The position numbers and the translations under genes are program-made. Shown in pieces: positions 10,096 through 18,020 of a stretch of 64,000 bases of DNA. Below the pieces are notes generated by a model. It was given only the letters and a program-made list of their open reading frames with translations. It searched no databases and was not told the origin of the DNA. This DNA comes from Balneolaceae bacterium (GTDB lineage: Bacteria > Bacteroidota > Rhodothermia > Balneolales > Balneolaceae). Position 1 is the stretch's first letter. Each line of letters opens with the position of its first letter. The DNA lies in the NCBI GenBank assembly GCA_034521495.1, contig JAXHMK010000019.1, positions 145,579-209,578 on the forward strand, given 5' to 3'.

Positions 10096-11109
10096 TTGAG
10101 CCAGACAATAACATCGAAAGATTTAGACGATACCAAAAACCGGATATTCTTTATTATGGGTACAAGCCGGTCTGGTTCTACGCTGCTGCAAAGTATGCTC
10201 AGCAGCCATAGTGAACTGATTGTACCTCCCGAAACCCATTTCTTTCATTCATATCAACATCTGAGAGACGAATACAATCGTACAACTGAAAAGAGCTCAT
10301 TCAGAGACGGCCTGGTTGATTTCTGGTATGACCATAAAACAAGAATACGGGATCTGGATCTTCAAAAAGAAGATGTTTTACAACTGGCAAATAATTTAAA
10401 TCTCACAGCTCCCCTTGATCTGTTTATACTTCAACTTACCATGTACAGAATACAGCGGGATAAGCCAATTCTTGGTGAAAAAACGCCTCGGCATATGCTG
10501 CATATTCCGGAAATTTTAGCAGCTTTTCCCGATGCAAAAATTATATCTCTATTTAGAGATCCCCGGGCCAAGGCCTATTCCGAAATAAAAACGAAGTTCG
10601 GTTCCCCCTCCGTCTTTGTTTCTGCCAAACGATGGCGTAAATATGTACAGGTTCATCAACGGTTTGAGAAGGAGCTTTCTGATGAACAATACATGATGCT
10701 CAGATATACCGATTTAATTTCGGATGTAGAAGGAGTCCTCCAAAAAATTTGTGCCTTTTTAGGCGTATCTTTTCAGGAACAGATGCTAAACTATTACAAC
10801 CGTGACGAAAAAGGATTTGCAGACGGAGAAAACTCCTGGAAAAAACAGACTCTCAAACCAATTCAAAAGAACAAAAATAAGGAGTGGAAATCGGCCTTAA
10901 CAGACTGGCAAATTGTATTGATTGAAAAGCATACCGGCAAATATTTAAAATATATGAACTATCAAAAATGGTCGGAAGCCTCTTTTTCTTTCCCAAAAAA
11001 AATGTATTGGCAGGCCATCGATTTTAGCAGATCCGTGCTGGCAACTCTCAGCGGATCAAGAGGTGAAGGGTATAGTGATCCTAATAAATTTACATTGAAC
11101 AGAAACTAA
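10096..11109 (+). CDS. Sulfotransferase family protein (TTG start)
   Basis: A 337-residue sulfotransferase-type protein that would transfer sulfate from PAPS to an acceptor such as a glycan. The 5'-phosphosulfate-binding loop is GTSRSGSTLL (22-31). The 3'-phosphate-binding region is SLFRDPRAKAYSEI (151-164). GEKTPRH (127-133) is also usual in this family. The frame starts at a TTG about 36 bp after the upstream gene; the next in-frame ATG (10156) would delete the strand before the P-loop, so the TTG is more likely. There is no signal peptide, so it acts in the cytoplasm. It belongs to a run of four same-strand genes (GT4, CDP-glycerol type, two sulfotransferases). Confidence 0.82.
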   Translation: MSQTITSKDLDDTKNRIFFIMGTSRSGSTLLQSMLSSHSELIVPPETHFFHSYQHLRDEYNRTTEKSSFRDGLVDFWYDHKTRIRDLDLQKEDVLQLANNLNLTAPLDLFILQLTMYRIQRDKPILGEKTPRHMLHIPEILAAFPDAKIISLFRDPRAKAYSEIKTKFGSPSVFVSAKRWRKYVQVHQRFEKELSDEQYMMLRYTDLISDVEGVLQKICAFLGVSFQEQMLNYYNRDEKGFADGENSWKKQTLKPIQKNKNKEWKSALTDWQIVLIEKHTGKYLKYMNYQKWSEASFSFPKKMYWQAIDFSRSVLATLSGSRGEGYSDPNKFTLNRN

Positions 11110-11135
11110 AGAAACAGTAGAACAAAGCAGAAAAC

Positions 11136-12032
11136 GTGGGTGTACTAAAAAAAATTGGTGACCAAATAACAGCATTATCCGATGCTATGGGTTTTGAACG
11201 CAGAGATCTCCAGGCTGATTTTGGAGTTCCCTGGCATTTTGTAAAAAGCAAAATTTTGAATTCTCATTTTAAATGGGATTATAATGAAATTGAGCGATAC
11301 TGCATGTTTATCGGGTATCCCCGAAGCGGACACACGCTGGTAGGGTCGCTGCTGGATGCACATCCCGAGGTCGTTATCTCACACGAACTGGATGCCCTTC
11401 GATACCTCAGGGCCGGATTTAGCCGCGAGCAGATCTTCGCGATGATTCTACATAAAGACAAAGTTTTTACGGGAAAGGGACGCGAATGGACCGGTTACGA
11501 TTACGCAGTAGAAGGATTGTGGCAGGGGCGTTATCGGCGATTGAGAGTTATTGGCGATAAGAAAGGCGGAGGCTCTTCCCGTCACCTCCAGGCAAAACCA
11601 GACATTATTGAAAAACTGCGAAAAAAAATGCAGGTACCCATCAAACTGATTCACATCGTTCGGCATCCCCTTGATAACATCGCCACTCATAAACGCAAGT
11701 ATTCCATCAAACCCACCCTTCAGGAGGCAATTGATGATTACTTTAAGAGAGTTGAAGCAAATGCTAAATTGAAAACTGAAGTAGCCGATGAGGAATGGTG
11801 CGAACTAACCCATGAACAGTTTATTGAGGACCCCGAGAAGTCTCTCACAACACTGATAGAGTTTCTTGAAGTTGAACCGTATGAAGATTACATCAAAGCG
11901 GCAGCAGATAAGGTGTTCAGTTCTCCGTCAAACAGCCGTAATAAAATTGAATGGCCAAAAGAGATGATCGACCAGGTAGCGGAAAGGAGCCAAAAATATG
12001 ATTTTTTAAAAGATTACGATTTTACGGTTTAG
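11136..12032 (+). CDS. Sulfotransferase family protein (GTG start)
   Basis: A 298-residue sulfotransferase-type protein with the PAPS-binding loop GYPRSGHTLVG (60-70) and the second phosphate motif LIHIVRHPLDNIATHK (171-186). It differs from its upstream neighbour in length and in the P-loop, so the two are paralogous families rather than a recent duplication. The start is GTG, 26 bp after the previous stop. The C-terminal part (WCELTHEQFIEDPEKSLTTL) follows the usual family pattern. Likely acceptor is a surface glycan or lipid, inferred only from the neighbours. Confidence 0.82.
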   Translation: MGVLKKIGDQITALSDAMGFERRDLQADFGVPWHFVKSKILNSHFKWDYNEIERYCMFIGYPRSGHTLVGSLLDAHPEVVISHELDALRYLRAGFSREQIFAMILHKDKVFTGKGREWTGYDYAVEGLWQGRYRRLRVIGDKKGGGSSRHLQAKPDIIEKLRKKMQVPIKLIHIVRHPLDNIATHKRKYSIKPTLQEAIDDYFKRVEANAKLKTEVADEEWCELTHEQFIEDPEKSLTTLIEFLEVEPYEDYIKAAADKVFSSPSNSRNKIEWPKEMIDQVAERSQKYDFLKDYDFTV

Positions 12033-12094
12033 ATATTGGGTGAAGCTTCTCAATCAGAGTCTCTACAAATCCCCGGAATCAAAATTTTGCCACT

Positions 12095-12679
12095 TTACTT
12101 AAGAAAGTTTAAAAACTTCTCTAAAGCCTTTCCCCTGTGGCTGATTTTATTTTTTTCTTTGGCATCAAGTTCGGCGAATGTTTGTCTATAACCATCGGGC
12201 TGAAAAACCGGATCGTACCCAAAACCTTTTGCTCCTTTTTCTTCGGCTAAGATGTTTCCTTTACAAACTCCCTCGAAAAAATGCTCCGCCTCATCTGTGA
12301 TATACGCAATCACCGTTCGAAATTGGGCCGCCCGATTTTTCTCATTGTCCATCTCTTTCAACAGTTTATCAACGTTATCCTGATAAGTTACATCTTCGCC
12401 TGCATATCTGGCTGAGTACACTCCCGGAGCACCGTCAAGTGCTTCCACCTCTAAGCCGGTATCGTCTGCAATGGAAGGTAATCCTGTTTTTTGATACCAG
12501 AATCTGGCTTTTTTCAGCGCATTTCCTTTCAGATCGGGTTGATCCTCCTCTACTTCGGGAGCATTTGGATAATCCAGTGTTGACTTCAATTGAATGCCCA
12601 GCGGTTTTAAAATCTGCTGAAGCTCCTCAATTTTATGAGGATTACCAGAGGCAAGAAAAAGTATATTGGGTTTTGACAT
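12095..12679 (-). CDS. rdgB: Non-canonical purine NTP pyrophosphatase
   Basis: RdgB/HAM1-type XTP/dITP diphosphatase, 194 residues, full length. It hydrolyses dITP, ITP and XTP to the monophosphate and pyrophosphate and keeps deaminated purines out of nucleic acids. Signature strands are ILFLASGNPHKIEELQ at the N-terminus (phosphate-binding S/T-x-N-x-x-K type), the acidic metal-binding part GLPSIADDTGLEVEAL, then GAPGVYSARYAG, and GFGYDPVF near the C-terminus. It lies 5 bp downstream of the PfkB-type kinase gene, so the two are co-transcribed. Cytosolic. Confidence 0.95.
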   Translation of the reverse strand: MSKPNILFLASGNPHKIEELQQILKPLGIQLKSTLDYPNAPEVEEDQPDLKGNALKKARFWYQKTGLPSIADDTGLEVEALDGAPGVYSARYAGEDVTYQDNVDKLLKEMDNEKNRAAQFRTVIAYITDEAEHFFEGVCKGNILAEEKGAKGFGYDPVFQPDGYRQTFAELDAKEKNKISHRGKALEKFLNFLK

Positions 12680-12684
12680 CTCTA

Positions 12685-13602
12685 TTAATTTACTTCCGGA
12701 ATCTCACTGAGTGCGCGAAACTCTCTGTACCGGTCGTAAATCTCTTTTTCAGTCAAATTTTTAAGCCGTTCGGGACCAAATTCTTCTACACAAAAACTCG
12801 CCATAACGGAACCAAAAATTACTGCCCGGCGAAAGTTCTGAGGAGAGAGTTCGTTCGTGTAGGAGAGCCAGCCCAGCAGACCGCCCATAAATGAATCACC
12901 CGCCCCCGTCGGATCAAATATATCGATCACAGGATATGCAGGAGCTGAAAAAATTTCATCATCCGTAAAAAGAAGCGCGCCATGTTCTCCTTTTTTTATG
13001 ATCAGAAAATCAGGTCCCATATCACGAATTATATCAGCCGCCTTAATCAGGTTTGGTTCATCAGCCAGTTCCCGGGCTTCCGAATCATTGATCACCAATA
13101 GATCCACTTCCTTTAAAGTCTCTTTCAAAGCATCCGGGTTTCCCTCAATCCAGAAATTCATGGTATCCATCACTACCAAATCGGGATTGTCTATCTGATC
13201 TAAGACCTTGCCCTGCAAACTCGGTTCTATATTTCCGAGTGCAACAAATGTAGAATCGCGGTAGGATTCGGGAATCACAGGATCAAAATGTTCAAACACA
13301 TTCAGCTGCGTATCGAGTGTATCCCGGTTGTTCAGATCGTAATGATATTTACCTTTCCAGAAAAACGTGTTGCCGCTGTCATCTATCTGCAAACCCTGCA
13401 GATCGATATCTTTGCTTTTGAACAAGTCGATATCATCCTGGCTGAAATCTTTACCTACAACACCAACAAGGTTCACATTTTTTTGAAAGTAGGAAGAGGT
13501 GAGTGAAATATAGGTAGCAGAACCGCCCAGTATCTTATCAACTTTACCAAACGGCGTTTCAATTCCATCATACGCGACAGACCCAACAACTAATAATGAC
13601 AT
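12685..13602 (-). CDS. PfkB/ribokinase-family sugar or nucleoside kinase
   Basis: A 305-residue PfkB-fold kinase that phosphorylates a sugar or nucleoside with ATP. It has the N-terminal gly-gly motif (KILGGSATYISL, 23-34) and the C-terminal signature DPTGAGDSFMGGLLG (230-244), which carries the anion hole and catalytic base aspartate. This subtype usually sits beside nucleotide metabolism genes, and here it is directly upstream of rdgB. The substrate cannot be assigned from sequence. The product is cytosolic and full length. Confidence 0.85.
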   Translation of the reverse strand: MSLLVVGSVAYDGIETPFGKVDKILGGSATYISLTSSYFQKNVNLVGVVGKDFSQDDIDLFKSKDIDLQGLQIDDSGNTFFWKGKYHYDLNNRDTLDTQLNVFEHFDPVIPESYRDSTFVALGNIEPSLQGKVLDQIDNPDLVVMDTMNFWIEGNPDALKETLKEVDLLVINDSEARELADEPNLIKAADIIRDMGPDFLIIKKGEHGALLFTDDEIFSAPAYPVIDIFDPTGAGDSFMGGLLGWLSYTNELSPQNFRRAVIFGSVMASFCVEEFGPERLKNLTEKEIYDRYREFRALSEIPEVN

Positions 13603-13703
13603 ATACAGTAAATCAATTTATTTAATTCTGTTAAAGAGCAAAAAATACAGCTTTTAAAACTGTTTTGTAGCATTCAATTTTGACAGATCGGCTCTCTTTT
13701 TTT

Positions 13704-13898
13704 GCTACGAAAACACTAATGTCATGTCAATTATCATTTGTCGGATATAGACCTGACAGCATTCCCGGTGTTTTTCCGGGTTTCTGTCAGCGTCAAAAAT
13801 CAACGCTGTCAGATCCAGTGGGTGCTGACAGGTTGCTTCCGACATTTCATATTTGACTTAACACTAACTATATTTTTGTGATTGTGTGCTTTCGTAGC
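13704..13898. repeat. Nested palindromic element, about 195 bp
   Basis: Most of the 305-bp gap between the kinase and DUF547 genes is one nested inverted repeat. Outer ends: GCTACGAAA at 13704 and TTTCGTAGC ending at 13898. Inner stem: GTCGGA (13740-13745) with TCCGAC (13838-13843). Between these are two side hairpins made from four copies of the 7-mer CTGACAG or its complement CTGTCAG, the first enclosing CCCGG/CCGGG. The fold would be a multi-branched cruciform. No ORF lies inside. It looks like a MITE/REP-type element or a structured RNA. Confidence 0.65.
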
Positions 13899-13907
13899 TA
13901 ATAACAC

Positions 13908-14750
13908 CTACAAATCCTGGAAATTACCCAGATCCAGTGTCCAGTCGTACTCTCTGAACTCCAGCGACGGATCGGCATTTTGTGGAATAGCATTGTACTT
14001 CTTTAAAAATTGTTTAGCCCCGTCAAGCCCGCCAAAATCTCCCCTGAACCAGCTCATTAACCGGGTTACTCTTGCTGTATTTTCCGATTCGTTGTAGTCT
14101 GTTGTTCTCGATAAATAGTTGCTGGTTGTACGATCTAACTGTTCATCAACATGCTGTGGATCATACACGGCCACATAGGGACAGCTTGCCGCTCCGCAGT
14201 TCAGCGCGAAATGAATTCTTGGATCGATCTCTTCCCACATTAACTCTTTTTCGACCTCATCAATAAACCAATTGCGCATATATCCGAGTGACAACTTGAT
14301 GGTTGAGCGTCTCATAATTCCATGTTCCATATCATCAAAACTCATCCGATACCCTGCAATCGTTACCTGTGGTGATGAGAAAAAATTGTAACCAAACCAC
14401 GAGTTTCGATCTTTAAAAAGTTCCGGCGAGTCCTGCAGAATGATCTGCACATAGGCGTTATACACATTTAACCAAAAAGCTTTTTTCTTTGCTTCCGTAT
14501 CAAGTTCTGACTGTAGTTTACCGGGACTGATATTTGCGAGACATTTCGTAATATCATCTGCAGGCACCTCATCGCGAATTCGTTGTACCAACAGCATTGA
14601 CAATTGTGCCAGGGTCGGCTGTTGATTCATCTCACCTTCAAACTGACTTAAATCACAACCTACTGTTTCCACCTGATTATACTCTCCTGAACACGAAATC
14701 ATAGCAAAACACAATAAAATTATTGAAAGACTACCGAACTTTCTTTTCAT
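13908..14750 (-). CDS. DUF547 domain lipoprotein
   Basis: A 280-residue protein. An open frame begins 30 bp further upstream (14780), but the ATG at 14750 gives a clean lipoprotein signal peptide: MKRKFGSLSIILLCFAMISC, with the lipobox cysteine after I-S. The mature part matches DUF547: KAFWLNVYNAYVQIILQ, then a region with MSFDDMEHGIMR, DPRIHFALNCGAASCPYV with conserved cysteine and histidine, and FGGLDGAKQFLKKY near the end. The function of DUF547 is unknown; a papain-like transglutaminase fold has been suggested for it. It is divergent from the TIGR04283-type glycosyltransferase. Confidence 0.85.
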   Translation of the reverse strand: MKRKFGSLSIILLCFAMISCSGEYNQVETVGCDLSQFEGEMNQQPTLAQLSMLLVQRIRDEVPADDITKCLANISPGKLQSELDTEAKKKAFWLNVYNAYVQIILQDSPELFKDRNSWFGYNFFSSPQVTIAGYRMSFDDMEHGIMRRSTIKLSLGYMRNWFIDEVEKELMWEEIDPRIHFALNCGAASCPYVAVYDPQHVDEQLDRTTSNYLSRTTDYNESENTARVTRLMSWFRGDFGGLDGAKQFLKKYNAIPQNADPSLEFREYDWTLDLGNFQDL

Positions 14751-14884
14751 ATTTAAACATTTTATTAAACGTAAATTCAATCCAATAGATAAGAACCTGC
14801 GTATCTAAAAACCTAACAAATTGATAACAATAAGGATCTCCGTTTTTAACTCGATTTAGTTATTCGTTACTTGGTGAAACATTT

Positions 14885-15589
14885 ATGCCTATGCAAGTTA
14901 GTGTAATAATACCCACATATAATGAAGAAGAATCGATTGGGAAACTTCTCAATCATTTAAAAAAATATGGCGACGAACGGCTCCATGAACTCATCGTAAT
15001 AGATGGAGGAAGTGACGACCGCACCGTTGAAATAGCCCGGAAAAGCGATGCTCGCTGCCTGGTATGCAAGAAAAAAGGCCGGGCCGCACAAATGAATATG
15101 GGATATCGACACTCATCCGGTGATCTTCTCTATTTTGTTCACGCTGATTCGTTCCCTCCTGAAACCTATCTCGATGATCTTCAGACTGCTTTAAAAAACG
15201 GCTGTCCTGCCGGATGCTATCGGTTTCAGTTTGATTCGGACCGCTTGCTTTTAAAAGTGAACTCCTACTTTACCCGATTTGACCGGATTATGTGCCGGGG
15301 TGGAGATCAAACACTTTTCATCAGACGTAAACTATTTGAAAAACTGGGTGGATTTCGGGATGACTTCATGATTATGGAGGATTATGATCTAATTCAAAAA
15401 ATTCAACGAAAAACCTCTTTTAAAATCATTCCAAAAGACGTGACCGTATCGGCAAGAAAATATGATATGAACCCGTACCTGAAAGTCAATTTTGCAAACT
15501 TCGTGGTTTTTATGATGTATTTTTTCGGAGCCCGCCAGCAAACTATGGTTTCCGCCTACAAGAACCTGATTCACCATCCAAAGTTATAA
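14885..15589 (+). CDS. TIGR04283-type GT2 glycosyltransferase
   Basis: A 234-residue family 2 glycosyltransferase. The nucleotide-sugar fold begins VSVIIPTYNEEESIGKLL, then VIDGGSDDRTVEIA, GRAAQMNMGYRHSSGD, and VHADSFPP, where HAD is the metal-binding DXD-like position. The second half has CRGGDQTLFIRRKLFEKLGG and MEDYDL. GRAAQMN and GDQ are typical of the TIGR04283 group (rSAM/selenodomain-associated transferase 2, annotated as arsenosugar biosynthesis glycosyltransferase). No radical SAM partner is seen here, so the arsenosugar role is not supported by context. The start could also be the second methionine at 14891. Confidence 0.82.
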   Translation: MPMQVSVIIPTYNEEESIGKLLNHLKKYGDERLHELIVIDGGSDDRTVEIARKSDARCLVCKKKGRAAQMNMGYRHSSGDLLYFVHADSFPPETYLDDLQTALKNGCPAGCYRFQFDSDRLLLKVNSYFTRFDRIMCRGGDQTLFIRRKLFEKLGGFRDDFMIMEDYDLIQKIQRKTSFKIIPKDVTVSARKYDMNPYLKVNFANFVVFMMYFFGARQQTMVSAYKNLIHHPKL

Positions 15590-15691
15590 TGTTCCATATC
15601 TCACTATCTTTTCTGGTTCAGTTCCTGCTCAATTAATCTTATTTTGTTTAGGTTGAAAACAGGTCAATCAGATTGCAAATAAAAGTGAGTT

Positions 15692-16159
15692 ATGGAAACG
15701 AAGTTTATGGAGCGAGCCATTGAATTGGCCCAAAAGGGCATGGATCAAAACCACGGCGGGCCTTTCGGTTGTGTGATTGTGAAAGACAACACCATTATTG
15801 CCGAGGGACACAATCGTGTAACAACAGACAACGATCCCACAGCCCATGCCGAAATTATTGCCATTCGAAATGCCTGCGAAGAACTAAACGATTTTCAGCT
15901 CACCGATTGTGTGATTTACACCTCCTGCGAACCCTGTCCGATGTGTCTCGGTGCAATTTACTGGGCCCGGCCAAAACGAATCTATTATGCCGCAACACGC
16001 GAAGATGCAGCCGGTGCCGGTTTTGATGATGAATTTATCTATAAAGAGTTGGACATATCACCGGAACAACGAACCATTCCAATGATCGCCACTGAACGAA
16101 AAAGGGCAGTTCAGGTTTTTGAAAAGTGGAAGAAAAAAGAAGATAAAATTGACTACTAA
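15692..16159 (+). CDS. guaD: Guanine deaminase (cytidine deaminase-like fold)
   Basis: A 155-residue zinc deaminase converting guanine to xanthine. The zinc site is visible: AHAE (51-54) supplies the zinc-binding histidine and the catalytic glutamate, and PCPMC (81-85) supplies the two cysteines. The stretch after it (AGFDDEFIYKEL) and the length match the small Bacillus GuaD type better than the tRNA adenosine deaminase TadA. The next gene starts right after its stop codon, so the two form an operon. Cytosolic purine salvage role. Confidence 0.87.
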   Translation: METKFMERAIELAQKGMDQNHGGPFGCVIVKDNTIIAEGHNRVTTDNDPTAHAEIIAIRNACEELNDFQLTDCVIYTSCEPCPMCLGAIYWARPKRIYYAATREDAAGAGFDDEFIYKELDISPEQRTIPMIATERKRAVQVFEKWKKKEDKIDY

Positions 16160-16798
16160 ATGGCGCTCCATCCTTTTTATAAATTTCTAATAGAGCAGTC
16201 TGAAAAAGATTTACCGGGACGAGAGGCTCAGATGAAAATGTCGCCCGAACCGCTTGATCCAAATTTTGTGCTGCCGCAGAAAGAATCCGACACTGCCTAC
16301 CCCAGCAGTGTTTTAATTCCTCTCTTCCCTGATAAAAACCACCAACTGAATGTTATTCTAACTCTCCGAACGGAAGGTATTCGCCACGCCGGTCAGATAA
16401 GCTTCCCGGGCGGACGCCGTGAGGGTAGCGAATTACCAGAAGAAACAGCTCTAAGGGAAACAGAAGAGGAGATTGGTGTTACCCGAAATCAGATAGAGAT
16501 TGCTTGCTGTATTACTCCTCTCTACCTGCACAGAACGGATAATCAAATCACCCCTTTTGTGGGTTTTTTAGAACAGGAGCCAAAACTACAGCCAAACCCG
16601 GCAGAAGTGAAAGAAGCTTTTTCAATTCCCCTGGAAAATTTAATCGAAAATGAAAACTATAAAGAAGAAAAGTGGGATCTGACCCCTACCAGTTTTCACG
16701 TACCTTACTGGACTATACACGAAGTTCCACTATGGGGGGCTACAGCTATGATGATGAGTGAATTACTTGAACTTTATAAGAAGTTTCTGCAGCGTTAA
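16160..16798 (+). CDS. NUDIX hydrolase, CoA pyrophosphatase type
   Basis: A 212-residue NUDIX protein. The upstream element HAGQISFPGGR (76-86) is the UPF0035 signature of CoA/acyl-CoA diphosphatases. The NUDIX box follows at 85-106, with the conserved RE-x2-EE-x-G core read as RETEEEIG. It would cleave CoA or its thioesters to 3',5'-ADP and phosphopantetheine. The ATG follows the guaD stop directly (no spacer). Full length, no signal peptide. Confidence 0.87.
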   Translation: MALHPFYKFLIEQSEKDLPGREAQMKMSPEPLDPNFVLPQKESDTAYPSSVLIPLFPDKNHQLNVILTLRTEGIRHAGQISFPGGRREGSELPEETALRETEEEIGVTRNQIEIACCITPLYLHRTDNQITPFVGFLEQEPKLQPNPAEVKEAFSIPLENLIENENYKEEKWDLTPTSFHVPYWTIHEVPLWGATAMMMSELLELYKKFLQR

Positions 16799-17024
16799 AA
16801 ATTTACTGATTCAGATTCATACCAATTCACTTTAAAAATTGTGTTGCCCCGTTTTTGAGCAAAATTAGTCGCTCTGAAGAACAATAAAACAACCCTTTCT
16901 TCTCAGAATTAACATCTATACAGCATCTTTCGCTTTAGAGAAGTTAACCCGAAGATATTTTTTTGTACCATAAGTAATTAAAAATATTATTGATAACAGT
17001 TTTATGAAGTGGAAAATCTAATTC

Positions 17025-17226
17025 CCTTGTTTCACCGCTCTCCCGTGAAACAGAATACAGGCGATGCTCTGCCCCGCCGTATATTGGCTACATACGGGCA
17101 GCAGAGCAGCCCTGACTACCATCTCGGAGCAGAGCACCGAGACGAGAATAAAGAACTATTTATAAGTTTAAAATTAAAAAAATGGGGCAACTCCTATTTC
17201 TCTTTAGAGGACTTACCCCATTTTTT
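17025..17226 (+). ncRNA. Candidate structured small RNA with its own terminator
   Basis: Three hairpins in a row, then a rho-independent terminator. H1: GTTTCAC/GTGAAAC just after 17027, with a 9-nt loop. H2: TGCTCTGC (17065-17072) with GCAGAGCA (17101-17108), plus the inner stem CCGTAT/ATACGG. H3: CTCGG (17123-17127) with CCGAG (17137-17141). Terminator: AAAAAATGGGG (17177-17187) with CCCCATTTTTT (17216-17226). A 78-codon frame covers this region, but it runs through the terminator and has no domain. I do not recognise a known RNA family. Confidence 0.45.
17177..17226 (+). terminator. Rho-independent terminator
   Basis: An 11-bp stem AAAAAATGGGG (17177-17187) / CCCCATTTTTT (17216-17226) with an inner CTCCT/AGAGGA pairing and a terminal T run. 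The A run on the other side means it could act in both directions. Confidence 0.65.
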
Positions 17227-17768
17227 GTGTGAACTATTTGTTTGATGCTCTATATTCATTTGATTTGATACACTCCAGAGAGCTCCATTGTGTGGACACA
17301 AGTTTAGGAACTGAAAAAAGAGATCCCTTCAGCCGGTAGTCGGATCCCATAGGGACTTCATCCCGTTAGAAAAGCGCTGACGGAATTCTTCAGGATGACA
17401 TTGATCTATAAATTACGTTTTGTGGTAGTCCCTTTTTTAATGCGAAAAAAGGACTACTACGCTAAAGCTTTGAAGGCCAGGTGACGAAAAACGCATCGGG
17501 AATAGAGATGTTCACATTCTATAATATTAAACTATGATTTACTTTCAGTTCTTTCTTGCCGTTTCCATCGGTTTTCCCGCTATTCCCGCATACCCTGATT
17601 GATCGATGATAGGTCGCCAATATATTCGGCCTTGATGGGTGGAGGATTGGCATGGGGTGCAGCACAGCACGGGAGAAATCGCTCTGCGCGCTCACCCTGT
17701 GAGCATTCGCAGAGTGTACACGTGCGGGCAACCCATACCCGGAAGCCATCACAGCCGGGAGGTTTTGC

Positions 17769-17792
17769 TTACTTTTGGCGGTACAAAAGTAA
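17769..17792. repeat. Short palindrome
   Basis: TTACTTTTG (17769-17777) and CAAAAGTAA (17784-17792) form a 9-bp stem with a 6-nt loop. Only one copy was noticed in this window. Confidence 0.5.
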
Positions 17793-18020
17793 TAGGAAAA
17801 AATGCTATAGGACTGTTAATGTTGTATCAAAGCAAATTCGTTCTCTTTTTTCCGGTTTCCACTTATAAAATTCTACATTATGCTAATATTATTTAGCTTA
17901 TGGATTATTAAGTAAAAATTTCGGGGTAACTTCTCTTTCGCTTTACCATTGATAAAGAGTCTGTTTACCCATATCTATACTATTCACAAAAATTAGAATT
18001 GATGTCTGCCAATTATAAAT

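Larger units (their letters stand above)
16799..18020. other. 1.2-kb region without a convincing protein gene
   Basis: Between the NUDIX gene and fabF. Short frames exist, but none has family features. The left half holds three consecutive hairpins and a terminator (17025-17226, listed separately). The middle has a hairpin GTAGTCCC...GGACTAC (about 17432-17458). The right half has GCTCAC...GTGAGC near 17690-17705 and the palindrome TTACTTTTG/CAAAAGTAA at 17769-17792. The right half is slightly GC-richer and may be an old repeat remnant. Confidence 0.55.

Noticed and set aside
14885..15589. Arsenosugar biosynthesis locus
   Set aside because: Only the TIGR04283-type transferase is present. The radical SAM and methyltransferase partners are missing from the neighbourhood.
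17009..17245. A 78-codon frame over the hairpin region
   Set aside because: It reads through three hairpins and a terminator and has no recognisable protein features. The structured RNA explanation fits better.
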